DNA of 64,000 nucleotides from JALCLA01 sp965653565 (GCA_965653565.1 CBFHAI010000022.1:1-64000), one strand, 5' to 3'. Positions 42,540-51,630 are shown, counted from the first letter of the stretch. Notes: generated by a model from the letters alone, not told the origin. A program made the numbers and translations.

Positions 42540-44003
42540 ATGACTGCGTCCCGTAGCCTTCGTCCTCTCTGCCTGGCCATGCTGCTCACCGGCGCCGCCG
42601 GTGCGGCGCACGCCGACGACCTGATGCAGGCCTACGAACTGGCGCGGCAAAGCGATCCGCAGCTGGCGGCCGCCGAGGCCCAGCGGCTGCAGCAGGCCGA
42701 AGGTCCGGTGCAGGCGCGGTCGGCCCTGCTGCCGCAGATCACCGGCAGCCTCGGCTTGCAGGATTCTTCCGGCAGCCGCGAATCGACCCAGCTGATCTCG
42801 CGCGATCCGCTCATCATCGACACCGGCACCAGCTTCAGCGACGACCGCGGCCGCTCCTCCGGCGCCGAGTTGCAGCAGTCGATCTACGACCATCGCAACT
42901 ACACCCGCCTGCGCGCCAGCCGCGCCCGCGCCGAACAATACGAAGCCGTCTACGACGCCGCCCACGACGCCCTCGCCACGCGCGTGGCCGAGGCCTATTT
43001 CAACGTGCTCACCGCGATCGACTCGCTCGCCTTCGCGCGTGCCGAAGCGCGTGCCGTGCAGCGTCAGCTCGATCAGGCCGACCAACGCTTTGAAGTCGGC
43101 CTCACCGCGATCACCGACGTGCACGAAGCGCGCGCCCGCTACGACAATTCGCGCGCCAACGCGATCACCGCCGAAGTGCAGCTCGACGACGCGCGCGAAG
43201 CGCTGCGCGAAATCACCGGCGAATACATCGACAACCTGCGCGGCCTGGACGAATCCTTCGAGCCCAGCAGCCCGGTGCCGGAAGACATCGGCACCTGGGT
43301 CAAGCTCGCGCTCGAACAGAACCCGACGCTGCGCTCGCGCGAACTGGCGTCGGTGGCCGCCGGCCACGACATCTCGACCGCGCGCGCCGGCCACCTGCCC
43401 TATCTCTCCGGCTCGGTGCGCTACCAGGACATCGCCGGCTGGGGCGACACCCGCGTCGGCGGCGTCTCCGGCCCGGTCGGCAGCCTGAGCTACGACACCA
43501 CGATCGGCGTGCAGCTGACGATTCCGATCTTCACCGGCGGACTGACGCAGTCGCAGGTGCGCCAGGCGATCTACACACGCGACATCGCCGACGACCAGCT
43601 CGAACAGGAACGCCGCGCCATAACGCGCCAGACGCGCAATGCCTATCGCGCGCTGATCGCCGGCCTCACCGAAATCGAAGCGCGCAAACAGGCACTGGTT
43701 TCCGCGCAGAGCGCGATGGAAGCCACCGAGGCCGGTTTCGAAGTCGGCACGCGCACCATCGTCGACGTGCTGATTTCGCAGCAGGTGCTGTTCCAGGCGC
43801 AGCGCGATTATTCGCTGTCGCGCCACAACTTCCTAGTCAACACGCTGCGCCTGCGCCAGGCCGCCGGCACCATCGAAGCCAAGGACGTGGCCGACGTCAA
43901 CCGCTACCTCGTCGCCGACGCCGAAGCCGCGCTGACGAATCCGGAAGTCGCGGCCGAAGAACGCGCCGACGAAGCGGCTGCCGAGGAAGCGCAGCGCCAG
44001 TAA
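42540..44003 (+). CDS. tolC: TolC-family outer-membrane efflux channel
   Basis: 487 residues with a signal peptide (LAMLLTGAAGAAHA-D). Two homologous OEP halves follow, as in trimeric TolC: DLMQAYELARQSDPQLAAAEAQ with LGLQDSSG, then WVKLALEQNPTLRSRELASVAA and VGVQLTIPIFTGGLTQSQVRQA. The coiled-coil segments form the periplasmic tunnel and the beta strands the outer-membrane barrel. The acidic, Ala-rich C-terminal tail (about 455-487) is variable in the family. It serves as outer-membrane exit for the adjacent RND system and perhaps type I secretion. A terminator follows. Confidence 0.94.
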   Translation: MTASRSLRPLCLAMLLTGAAGAAHADDLMQAYELARQSDPQLAAAEAQRLQQAEGPVQARSALLPQITGSLGLQDSSGSRESTQLISRDPLIIDTGTSFSDDRGRSSGAELQQSIYDHRNYTRLRASRARAEQYEAVYDAAHDALATRVAEAYFNVLTAIDSLAFARAEARAVQRQLDQADQRFEVGLTAITDVHEARARYDNSRANAITAEVQLDDAREALREITGEYIDNLRGLDESFEPSSPVPEDIGTWVKLALEQNPTLRSRELASVAAGHDISTARAGHLPYLSGSVRYQDIAGWGDTRVGGVSGPVGSLSYDTTIGVQLTIPIFTGGLTQSQVRQAIYTRDIADDQLEQERRAITRQTRNAYRALIAGLTEIEARKQALVSAQSAMEATEAGFEVGTRTIVDVLISQQVLFQAQRDYSLSRHNFLVNTLRLRQAAGTIEAKDVADVNRYLVADAEAALTNPEVAAEERADEAAAEEAQRQ

Positions 44004-44026
44004 CGGTTAGGCGGTAATCATCAAAC

Positions 44027-44064
44027 GCAGAAGGCCGCATCGTGAGATGCGGCCTTCTGCTTTT
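44027..44064 (+). terminator. Rho-independent terminator after tolC
   Basis: A perfect 15-bp stem GCAGAAGGCCGCATC/GATGCGGCCTTCTGC (44027-44041 with 44046-44060) with a GTGA loop and TTTT after it. It lies 23 bp after the tolC stop. Confidence 0.95.
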
Positions 44065-44135
44065 ACTACGTTGTGGTTTGCTGTGGCGTTGCAATGCGAA
44101 CTTGAAAAAACCTGATCCGCCCATGCCGGTTGTGG

Positions 44136-46298
44136 CTAATTCGCCGCTTCGAATCCATCTTTAAACAACTCGGAAAAAATAACCGGAGTGGTTGGAACAT
44201 TTCGCCAACCCAAGTCGCCATTTCCCAATTGACCGTATTTCCCGTAGCCCCAACATTTGAGACCCGTATTAGCCATTACCGCACATGCGTGAATGCTTCC
44301 ACTGCCGATCGCTGTTACCGGGCCGCCAGCAAGCACTTGTCCTGAATACGCATAGTCGCCAGAAGTCCCGTTGCCGAGCTGTCCCATCCAATTGCCGCCC
44401 CAACAATAGACCGTTGTGCCAGTGCGTAAGCAGTGATGAAGGTTGCCGCCTGCCGAGCCGTGTGCAAACTCCGAAGAGAGTAGCTGGGGTGGAATCCAAT
44501 CTCCCCCGGAATACGTGGGGCTCGATCCCCAGCACAACGTCGCACCGCCACTCATGGTGGCACAGGAGTGGTAGTCGCCCACCGCCAGCTGCAGCACCGT
44601 TTGGCCCTGCGGAAGCCCTGTCACGAGCGTAGCCATTGCATTCTCCTCGACGCTGTCAGGGAGACCGACTTGACCGGAAATATTGCTTCCCCAGCAGAAA
44701 ACAGCAGCTCCGACGATTGCGCATGAATGGCTATCGCCAGTTGCGATAGCTTGAGCTCCGCTGAGTTGCTGGAGACTACCAAATTGCGCTGTCCATACGA
44801 ATTGCGGTGTGTGGCGATCCTGATAATCCCCCACTCCCAACTGGCCATGCTCGTTTTTGCCCCAGCATTTGACTTTGGCGTCCGTGGTGACTGCACAGGT
44901 ATGTGCGCTGCCAGTATCCACAGCGACGAACTGACCGCTAACCTTAGCTGGAGTCGACGCTGATGTCGTGGCGCCCAATCCCAGCGCTCCGGCTGGACTG
45001 TCTCCCCAGCAATAGACTTCGTCGGGTTTCTTGTGCGCGCATGCCGCTTCATCGCCAACCCTGATATGAGTGATACCGGATGCAGGTGGAAATGTTTGCA
45101 GCGGCGCTGTCAGATAGCCCCCGCTGACGCCGCTGCCGGATAATTTCGCAACGCCCCAGCATCTCGCCCCTCCCTGTACCGTGGCGCAGGTGGTGCCGAA
45201 GCCTGCATCTACCGAGTCGACTCCTGCTCCGGGCCCCAAGAAGGCCACGTATTCCGGCGTAGGAACGACCGCAGATTTCCCCAGCCCAAGCTGCCCGTAC
45301 AGATTCTCTCCCCAGCACTTGACGGCATTAGAAGCGAAAAGCACACAACTGAGGTTGGGGCTCACAGCAACGTCTATAGCCTGCATGCCCGCTTCGATAC
45401 TTTTAACCCACTCCCCTTGTGCGCTGGTTCCGTAACCCACCGCTGAATCACGCCCAAGAAAGCCCGACCCCAGACACAGAACGCCCCCGGCGGAAACCGC
45501 GCAAGCCATCCCATCGGTGACGGAAATTTGCGTTACGTCTTCGACCGGCACCAGATTGGTGTCCACCACGATCGCAGGAGTGTCGGAAAATATGCCTCCG
45601 CCCCAACACGCCATCTGCTGTTTTGCCGTGATGGCACAAGCAAGATGGCTGCCGACAGCGACAGTCTCAACTTGTTCATTGCTTAGCGCCCCGCTTGTGA
45701 TCGCGACAGGCATGGCGCCCGCGCCGGGGACGCCGGCTAGAACGGACCAGTCAGGCTTGCCGAAGCAATTCAATGTTCCAGCTTGCACGTAACACACGCC
45801 TGAGGGTCCGACATCCACATCGGTGATGTCTGCCGCTGTGAGCGGACCGAAGATTGAATTCTCCGCGCTGACTACACCGCTTCCAGGTACATTTCCCCAG
45901 CAATGCAAAGCTCCGGCGATCACACTGCAACCGTAGTAGCCGAAAGCCGCGAAGTCGGTACTGCCGCTTTCCGGCGCTACGGGCCACTCGCCCTGGGCGT
46001 TCTCATTGTAGAGGCCGAAACAATGCACGCCACCGCCTTCGAGTCGGCAAGTGGTGTACTGCGACACCGACACCGCCTGTCCGCTGCCCACCCGCGTTGC
46101 CATGCTGACCAGCGAAGGCGAAGAGAAGCCCAACTGCCCGCGATGATTATTGCCCCAACAATGCACCGCGTCGTCAAGAACGACACACGCATTTCCTTCA
46201 TCATCGTCCACGCTGATAAGACCCTCGGCATTCACAGGACGCAACGAGGCGCTACACAGCGCGATGAAGACCAAACAGATCGCTATGAATTTTTCCAT
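44136..46298 (-). CDS. Secreted RCC1-repeat protein with C-terminal LFKDGFEAAN tail
   Basis: 720 residues with a signal peptide (MEKFIAICLVFIALCSAS...VNA). The mature chain is made of RCC1-type units of about 50 residues, each with a paired Cys and WG-N-x-x-GQLG (CWGNNHRGQLG, CWGENLYGQLGLGK, CWGKNEHGQLGVGD, CWGYGKYGQLGNGD). They probably form one or two seven-bladed propellers with disulphides. No enzyme motif is visible. The C-terminus SELFKDGFEAAN matches tails on other secreted proteins here. The DNA looks less GC-rich than its neighbours, which may mean acquisition from elsewhere. No strong ribosome site is seen. Confidence 0.85.
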   Translation of the reverse strand: MEKFIAICLVFIALCSASLRPVNAEGLISVDDDEGNACVVLDDAVHCWGNNHRGQLGFSSPSLVSMATRVGSGQAVSVSQYTTCRLEGGGVHCFGLYNENAQGEWPVAPESGSTDFAAFGYYGCSVIAGALHCWGNVPGSGVVSAENSIFGPLTAADITDVDVGPSGVCYVQAGTLNCFGKPDWSVLAGVPGAGAMPVAITSGALSNEQVETVAVGSHLACAITAKQQMACWGGGIFSDTPAIVVDTNLVPVEDVTQISVTDGMACAVSAGGVLCLGSGFLGRDSAVGYGTSAQGEWVKSIEAGMQAIDVAVSPNLSCVLFASNAVKCWGENLYGQLGLGKSAVVPTPEYVAFLGPGAGVDSVDAGFGTTCATVQGGARCWGVAKLSGSGVSGGYLTAPLQTFPPASGITHIRVGDEAACAHKKPDEVYCWGDSPAGALGLGATTSASTPAKVSGQFVAVDTGSAHTCAVTTDAKVKCWGKNEHGQLGVGDYQDRHTPQFVWTAQFGSLQQLSGAQAIATGDSHSCAIVGAAVFCWGSNISGQVGLPDSVEENAMATLVTGLPQGQTVLQLAVGDYHSCATMSGGATLCWGSSPTYSGGDWIPPQLLSSEFAHGSAGGNLHHCLRTGTTVYCWGGNWMGQLGNGTSGDYAYSGQVLAGGPVTAIGSGSIHACAVMANTGLKCWGYGKYGQLGNGDLGWRNVPTTPVIFSELFKDGFEAAN

Positions 46299-46566
46299 GA
46301 GAGTGCCCGGCCTGTTCGGCGAAAATTCGCCAGCGAATTGCCTTACGGATTTCAGCCGGATTATGGACAGGTTGTCCTGGGGAGCGGCCGGCCCCATTAA
46401 TTACGGTCGTAATCGAAAGAATGCCGCGAGACTTGCCCGCCCAGGGCCGGGCACGCTGCAAGCACTGCCAACGCGGGATCGAGAATTTGTTTCGCACTTC
46501 CAGCGATGGTTAGGCTCGCGGGGGCCCAGCGCGACTTTCAGACGTATTGTTCGGCACGGCTGGCGG
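46299..46566. other. Non-coding gap upstream of the RCC1-repeat gene
   Basis: 268 bp between two minus-strand genes. It must contain the promoter of the RCC1-repeat gene (ATTAATTACGG region around 46396), but I see no clear operator, terminator or repeat. Confidence 0.4.
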
Positions 46567-47880
46567 CTAAGCGCCGCTGCCCGCATCCACCCAATCATTC
46601 GATTCCACTTTCTCGCCCGCCACCACGCGGCCGATGATCGCCAGCGTTCGTGCCAACGCGCCGCGTTCTTCCTCGACGGTGCGCATCGCCGCTTCGCCCA
46701 TCGTCTTGCGCAATTCCGAATCGCCGAGCAGTTTCTGCAGCGCGGCGGCGAGGCCGTCGGCGTCGTTGATGCGCAACGCGGCGCCACGTTCGAGCAGCAG
46801 GTCGGTGACTTCGGCGAAGTTGAAGGTGTTGGGGCCGACGATCACCGGCACGCCGAGCGCGGCCGGTTCGAGCACGTTGTGGCCGCCGATCGGGTCGAGG
46901 CTGCCCGCGACGAAGGCAGCGTCGGCAGTGCCCAGAAAACTCACCAGCTCGCCGAGCGTGTCGACGACGAAGCACTGCGTATCGTGCGCGGCGAGCTGGT
47001 CTTCGCTGCGCGTGGCGGTGACGAAGCCGTAGCTGCGGCACAGCTGCGCCATCAGTTTGAAGCGTTCCGGATGGCGCGGCGCCACCAGCATCAGCGCATC
47101 CGGGAAGCGCCGCATCAGGCGCGAATGCGCCTCGATGACGGCCTGTTCCTCGCCCTCGTGCGTGCTCGCCGCGATCCAGGTCGGACGCGCCGTGCCCCAG
47201 CTCGCGCGCCACTGCGCAGCCTGGGTTGCGGCGCCGTCCGGCACGCGCATGTCGTACTTGAGATTGCCGACCACGCGCAGCCGCTCCGGGCGCGCGCCCA
47301 GTTCGAGCAGGCGCTCGGCATCCTGTTGCGATTGCGCGGCGACGAAGGTGGCGCAGCGGATCGCCGCGCGCGCCAGCGGCGTCACCGGGCCATAGCCGCG
47401 CAGGGATTTTTCCGACAGCCGCGCATTCGCCACCACGATCGGCACACCGCGCGCTTCGCATTCGAGAAACAGATTGGGCCAGATCTCGGTTTCCATGATC
47501 ACCGCGATCGCCGGCCGCACGCGATGCAGGAACCGTCGGATGCCGGCCGGCAGGTCGTAGGGCAGATAGACGTGGAAGATTTCCTCGCCCCACAACTGGC
47601 GCACGCGATCCGACCCGGTGGGCGTGACGGTGGTGATGACCAGCGGCCGGTCGACGTAGCGGCGGCGCATCGCGTCGATCAGCGGCGCGGCGGCGTTGAC
47701 TTCGCCGACGGATACGGCATGGATCCAGATCGATTGATCGAAACCCGGCGCGGGGAAGAAACCGAAACGCTCGAACCAGCGCGAAAAATAGCCGCGCAGC
47801 CGCAAGCCGCGCGCCGCCAGCCGATACAGGATCACCGGCGTGAGCAGGTACATGGTCAGCGTGTAGAGGGCGCGCATCAT
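46567..47880 (-). CDS. waaA: 3-deoxy-D-manno-octulosonic acid (Kdo) transferase
   Basis: A 437-residue GT30 enzyme that adds Kdo to lipid A precursor at the inner face of the inner membrane. An N-terminal membrane helix (ALYTLTMYLLTPVILY) is followed by IWIHAVSVGEVNAAAPLI (catalytic Glu), MVTTVTPTG-like ITTVTPTGSDRV, VIMETEIWPNLF, RLSEKSLRGY and the sugar-nucleotide site AFVAGSLDPIGGHNVLEPAALGVPVIVGP. Two adjacent Met codons (47880, 47877) are possible starts. It is divergent from an LpxL-like gene, so lipid A assembly genes are paired. Confidence 0.95.
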   Translation of the reverse strand: MMRALYTLTMYLLTPVILYRLAARGLRLRGYFSRWFERFGFFPAPGFDQSIWIHAVSVGEVNAAAPLIDAMRRRYVDRPLVITTVTPTGSDRVRQLWGEEIFHVYLPYDLPAGIRRFLHRVRPAIAVIMETEIWPNLFLECEARGVPIVVANARLSEKSLRGYGPVTPLARAAIRCATFVAAQSQQDAERLLELGARPERLRVVGNLKYDMRVPDGAATQAAQWRASWGTARPTWIAASTHEGEEQAVIEAHSRLMRRFPDALMLVAPRHPERFKLMAQLCRSYGFVTATRSEDQLAAHDTQCFVVDTLGELVSFLGTADAAFVAGSLDPIGGHNVLEPAALGVPVIVGPNTFNFAEVTDLLLERGAALRINDADGLAAALQKLLGDSELRKTMGEAAMRTVEEERGALARTLAIIGRVVAGEKVESNDWVDAGSGA

Positions 47881-48009
47881 GGCGCGCTGGGCCGGGAGCG
47901 GAACATCGCGCAAGGATAACGGAACTGGTGCGGATGGCCGGCGCAGCCGACGGCGATCCACAGTGGCGACCGGAATCGCCGGCCAGGGTCGCGGGCTAGA
48001 ATCGCCGGA

Positions 48010-48927
48010 ATGGATCGTTTGTCGCTCGGCCCTCCGCCTTTGTCGCCGCGCTACTGGCCCGAGTGGGCCGGCATCGGCGTGCTGTGGCTGCTTGCGCGCC
48101 TGCCGTGGTCGTTGCAGCGCGGCGTCGGACGCTTGCTAGGGCTGGCGTTTCCCTGGTTGCTGCGCGGTCGGCATCGCATCGCACGGCGCAATCTGGCGGT
48201 CTGTTTTCCCGAGCTCGACGAAGGCGAGCGCGCGCGCCTGCTGCGCGCCAGCCACGCTTCGCTCGGCATCGGGCTGTTCGAGTTCGCACGCGCCTGGTGG
48301 GGCTCGGTCGCGCCGATGCGCCGCACCGTACACATCGAAGGCCTCGAACATCTGGCGGCGGCGCACGCGCAGGGGCGCGGCATCATCGTGATCTCCGCGC
48401 ATTTCCTCACGCTCGAATTGTGCGGACGGCTGCTGTGCGACCACCAGCCGCTGGCCGGCATGTATCGCCCGCACGAAACCGCGGCGCTCGAATGGGCGGT
48501 CAAGCGCGGCCGTCTGCGCTATGCGGTCGGCATGTTCACGCGCGACGAACTGCGCCCGGCGTTGCGCCATCTGAAGCAGGGCGGCGCGCTGTGGTTCGCG
48601 CCGGACCAGGAAACGCGCCGCGGCGAGAGCGTCTTCGTGCCGTTCTTCGGCCGCCCGGCCTGGAGCCTCACCTCGACGCACCAACTGGCACGTCTTTCCG
48701 GGGCGGCGGTTCTACCGTTTTTTCACCGTCGCAGGCCCGACGGTGGCTATGATCTGCAAGTGCAGCCTGCGTTCGAGAATTTCCCGAGCAAGGATGCAAC
48801 GGCGGATACCGCGCGCGTGATGGCGGCCATCGAAGCGATGATCCGCCGCGCGCCCGAGCAATACCTATGGATCCACAAACGCTTCAAGCGACAGCCGGAA
48901 GGAAGCGGATCGGTTTATGAAGAATGA
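48010..48927 (+). CDS. Lipid A late acyltransferase (LpxL/HtrB family)
   Basis: A 305-residue inner-membrane acyltransferase that transfers a fatty acyl chain to Kdo-lipid A. After an N-terminal membrane segment (GIGVLWLLARLPWSL), the catalytic H(x4)E motif is SAHFLTLE (about 137-144). The MYRPHE and FAPDQETRRGESVFVPFFG blocks are characteristic. The C-terminus ends EQYLWIHKRFKRQPEG, as in LpxL and LpxM. Which acyl position it serves cannot be told. It lies 129 bp from the divergent waaA start. Confidence 0.9.
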   Translation: MDRLSLGPPPLSPRYWPEWAGIGVLWLLARLPWSLQRGVGRLLGLAFPWLLRGRHRIARRNLAVCFPELDEGERARLLRASHASLGIGLFEFARAWWGSVAPMRRTVHIEGLEHLAAAHAQGRGIIVISAHFLTLELCGRLLCDHQPLAGMYRPHETAALEWAVKRGRLRYAVGMFTRDELRPALRHLKQGGALWFAPDQETRRGESVFVPFFGRPAWSLTSTHQLARLSGAAVLPFFHRRRPDGGYDLQVQPAFENFPSKDATADTARVMAAIEAMIRRAPEQYLWIHKRFKRQPEGSGSVYEE

Positions 48928-48979
48928 GCGGATCGATACGCCCGTCGCCCCGGGATTGAAGCGGCACGCCGGCCGGAGT

Positions 48980-49000
48980 AAAGTAAGGATTCCTTACTTT
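48980..49000. promoter_or_regulatory. Perfect palindromic operator upstream of the toxin-antitoxin pair
   Basis: AAAGTAAGGA and TCCTTACTTT flank a single central T, a 10-bp perfect inverted repeat ending 11 bases before the antitoxin ATG. AT-rich within GC-rich flanks, it can double as promoter. Autorepression by the AbrB-type antitoxin is the expected use. No Shine-Dalgarno lies between it and the ATG, so a very short or leaderless mRNA is likely. Confidence 0.75.
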
Positions 49001-49011
49001 CCGACCACCCC

Positions 49012-49317
49012 ATGCTCGCCAAACTCACCAGCAAGAACCAGCTGACGCTGCCCAAGGCCGCGGTGGAAGCGGTCGGCGCTTCGGAGTATTTCGAGGTCGA
49101 AACCATCGACGGCGCCATCGTGCTGCGGCCGGTGCGCATCCAGCGCAGCGACGCGGTGCGCGCCAAGCTCGCCGAACTGTCGCTGGGCGAAGCCGACATC
49201 GGCGCCGCCGTGGCGTGGGCGCGCGCTCGCATCAACGAACCGGCCGCCGGCTATGAAGCCGAAAAGCCCGCCAGCAACCGCACCGGCAAGCCGGTCGCCG
49301 GAAAATCGCGCAAGTGA
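49012..49317 (+). CDS. AbrB/MazE-type antitoxin
   Basis: A 101-residue protein. The N-terminal swapped-hairpin DNA-binding domain (about 1-45) reads MLAKLTSKNQLTLPKAAVEAVG, the AbrB/MazE signature, with EVETIDGAIVLRPV as the second strand pair. The rest is helical then Lys/Arg-rich and flexible (EKPASNRTGKPVAGKSRK), probably the part that wraps the toxin. Its stop overlaps the toxin's GTG start. It likely represses its own promoter through the palindrome at 48980-49000. Confidence 0.88.
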   Translation: MLAKLTSKNQLTLPKAAVEAVGASEYFEVETIDGAIVLRPVRIQRSDAVRAKLAELSLGEADIGAAVAWARARINEPAAGYEAEKPASNRTGKPVAGKSRK

Positions 49318-49763
49318 CGGCCGCCCGCGCGCACGGATCGCGCGCACCGCAGGTCGTCCTCGACACTAACGTCGTGCTGTCGGCGCTGCTGTTTCCGGGC
49401 CACACCAGCGTCCTGCTGCGCCGCGCCTGGCAGCGCGGCGCCGTCGTCCCGCTGGTCAGCGCAGCGACCGCGCAGGAACTGATGCGCACGCTGGCCTACC
49501 CGAAATTCCGGCTCGATCCGGCCGACCAGCACGAACTGCTCGGCGACTACCTGCCCTACGCCACCGCGGTGCAGGTACCGCTGAAGCTGCCGGAAATACC
49601 GCGCTGCCGCGACCCGTTCGACATCCCGTTCCTGCAGCTGGCCGACCTCGGCCGGGCCGACGCGATCGTGAGCGGCGATCGCGATCTGCTGTCGATGGCG
49701 GCCGATTGGCGAGTGCCGATTCTCTCGCCGGCCGATTTCATCGATCGCTACCGGTTGCGCTGA
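49314..49763 (+). CDS. PIN-domain toxin (putative RNase)
   Basis: A 149-residue PIN-fold protein of the toxin-antitoxin type. Acidic residues expected to bind metal are in VVLDTNVVLSALL (Asp near residue 17), TAQELMRTL (Glu), CRDPFDIPFLQLA and VSGDRDLLSM (Asp). Such toxins cleave RNA, often tRNA or rRNA, when the antitoxin is lost. It starts at GTG, overlapping the antitoxin stop (GTGA), the usual translational coupling. The target RNA is unknown. Intact motifs suggest the module is functional. Confidence 0.87.
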   Translation: MTAARAHGSRAPQVVLDTNVVLSALLFPGHTSVLLRRAWQRGAVVPLVSAATAQELMRTLAYPKFRLDPADQHELLGDYLPYATAVQVPLKLPEIPRCRDPFDIPFLQLADLGRADAIVSGDRDLLSMAADWRVPILSPADFIDRYRLR

Positions 49764-49766
49764 CGC

Positions 49767-50723
49767 TCAAAGCGACAGCCGCATCTTCACCTGCGCGGCG
49801 ACGCGTTCGATTTCGCGCAGCGGTTGTACCGGCCACGCGGTGTAGTCGGCGCGCATCGGCTGCACGCGCCCCATCGAGACCAGTTCGCGCTGGAAGTTTT
49901 CGAGCTTGCCGCGCAGCGGACGATCGAGATGGCACAGCACGGGCACCGTCGTAGCGCACGCTTCGCTCAGCAGGTTCACCGAATCGGGCGTGACGACGAT
50001 GCGGTCGGCCCACGCCAGCAGGCCGGGATAAGGGTTCGGTCCATCGTCCGGGCCATGCCACTGCACCCCGGGCACGGCGCTGAATTCCGCGCGTGCGGCC
50101 TCGCGCAACCACTCGGGGCTGCGGCGCGAGGTGGTGATCAGCAGGCTGCCGCCGTCGCGCGTGATCCATTGTCCGAGCAGCGTCGCCAGCTGCCGCCAAT
50201 AGCCTTCGCTCAAGCTCAGCGCGCTGTTGCTGCCGCCGAGCAGTACCGCGGTGCGCGGCCCCGGCAGCGCGGCGAACTGCGGCCAATCGACGCGCGCGCG
50301 CGCCAGCCAGGCATCGCCGACTTCGTGCAGCGAACCGCGCGTGTGGATGACGTTGTCTTCGTAGAGCCCGTCGTGCGCCGGCGCGATCACCAGGTCGAAC
50401 AGGCGCGAGTCGATGCGCGGATCGAGAATCTGCACGGTGCGGCAGGCGTGGTTCGAGCGCCGCGCGAGCAACTGCAGGGCGAGCGCGGATTGCCGTCCGC
50501 AACCGATCGCCAGGGTCGGCAATTCGCCGCGCAAGCGCGCCGTGAAGTCGCTGCCGAAGGCGTATTGCGCGCCTTTGATGACGTGCGGCGCGAACCAGCG
50601 CCAGGGCGGCCGCGCATTGAGGCGGAAAACATGCGGTTCGACGCCGAGCGCACGCGCCAGCGCAACGGCCTGACGCTCGTTGCCGGCGGCGCCGTCGGTG
50701 ACGGCCCAGACTTCACCGTGCAT
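49767..50723 (-). CDS. ELM1/GtrOC1-family protein
   Basis: A 318-residue protein of the 'mitochondrial fission ELM1' family, which in bacteria occurs in envelope and LPS gene regions. Two Rossmann-like halves resemble a GT-B glycosyltransferase: WAVTDGAAGNERQAVALARALG, AIGCGRQSALALQLLAR, GPRTAVLLGGSNSALSL and WADRIVVTPDSVNLLSEACATTVPV. The last block matches a nucleotide-sugar site. A sugar-transfer or LPS-linked role is inferred, not shown. The start overlaps the end of the LysR gene by 11 bp, so they may be co-transcribed. Confidence 0.85.
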   Translation of the reverse strand: MHGEVWAVTDGAAGNERQAVALARALGVEPHVFRLNARPPWRWFAPHVIKGAQYAFGSDFTARLRGELPTLAIGCGRQSALALQLLARRSNHACRTVQILDPRIDSRLFDLVIAPAHDGLYEDNVIHTRGSLHEVGDAWLARARVDWPQFAALPGPRTAVLLGGSNSALSLSEGYWRQLATLLGQWITRDGGSLLITTSRRSPEWLREAARAEFSAVPGVQWHGPDDGPNPYPGLLAWADRIVVTPDSVNLLSEACATTVPVLCHLDRPLRGKLENFQRELVSMGRVQPMRADYTAWPVQPLREIERVAAQVKMRLSL

Positions 50724-51630
50724 TTTCGGCCTCGCGCAACGGACACAGGCGCGCCATGCGCTGTTGCAGGAATTCGACCAGCTGGCGCGTCTTCGGAATC
50801 ACTTCACGCCGGCGCGGCAACACCGCTTTCATTTGCGGCTGCGGCAGGCGGTAATCGGGCAGCACTTCGATCAAACGTCCTTCGCGCAACTCGCCGGCGA
50901 CGAGGAAATGCGGCAACACCGCGATGCCGTCGCCGGCCAGCGCGGCGTCGCGCATCACCGCCCCGCTATTGCTCGACAGCCGCGGATGCACCAGCACGCG
51001 CACGCGTTCGCCTTCGTGCATGAAACGCAGTTCGTGTCCGCTTTCCGCATACAGATAGTGGATGACATCGTGCTCGCGCAGGTCGGCCGGCGTACGCGGT
51101 GCCGAGCGGCGCTCCAGATAAGTGGGCGCCGCGCAACACACCAGATCGAAGCGGAACAAGGGCTGCTCCTCGAATTGCCCGGAGATCGCCGAGGTGTCGG
51201 TGATCACCACGTCGTAGCCTTCCTCGGCCGGGTTCACCGGCTGATCGTTGAGGATCAGTTCGATGGTGAGATCGGGATGCCGCGCGAGAAACTCGGCGAG
51301 CGCCGGACGCATCTCGAGAATGCCGAACGCGGTCGGACTGCTGATGCGCAGCAGTCCGCGCAACTGCAGCGCGCCTTCGGCGAGGCTGGCTTCGAGTTCA
51401 TCGAGTTCTTCGACGATGCCGGCCACGCGCTGCCGATACAAACCGCCCGGCTCGGTGAGCCGCACCCGCCGCGTGGTGCGCACCAGCAACGGCACGCCGA
51501 GCGCGGTTTCCAGCGCATTGATGCGCTTGGTGACCAGCGACTTCGGCAGCCCGAGCTGGCGCGCGGCTTCGGAAAAACTTTCGACATCGGCCACGCGCAG
51601 GAAAGTGCGGATGCTGGCGAGATGGTCCAT
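50713..51630 (-). CDS. LysR-family transcriptional regulator
   Basis: A 305-residue regulator. The N-terminal winged helix reads FLRVADVESFSEAARQLGLPKSLVTKRINALE (signature around residues 10-41), followed by a linker helix and a substrate-binding domain (LLRISSPTAFG onwards; DVVITDTSAISGQFEEQPLF). It is divergent from a pirin gene with 115 bp between starts, the usual layout for a LysR protein controlling its neighbour. The inducer is unknown. The ATG at 51630 (MDHLASIRTF) fits the family N-terminus better than an upstream Met. Confidence 0.92.
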   Translation of the reverse strand: MDHLASIRTFLRVADVESFSEAARQLGLPKSLVTKRINALETALGVPLLVRTTRRVRLTEPGGLYRQRVAGIVEELDELEASLAEGALQLRGLLRISSPTAFGILEMRPALAEFLARHPDLTIELILNDQPVNPAEEGYDVVITDTSAISGQFEEQPLFRFDLVCCAAPTYLERRSAPRTPADLREHDVIHYLYAESGHELRFMHEGERVRVLVHPRLSSNSGAVMRDAALAGDGIAVLPHFLVAGELREGRLIEVLPDYRLPQPQMKAVLPRRREVIPKTRQLVEFLQQRMARLCPLREAENAR

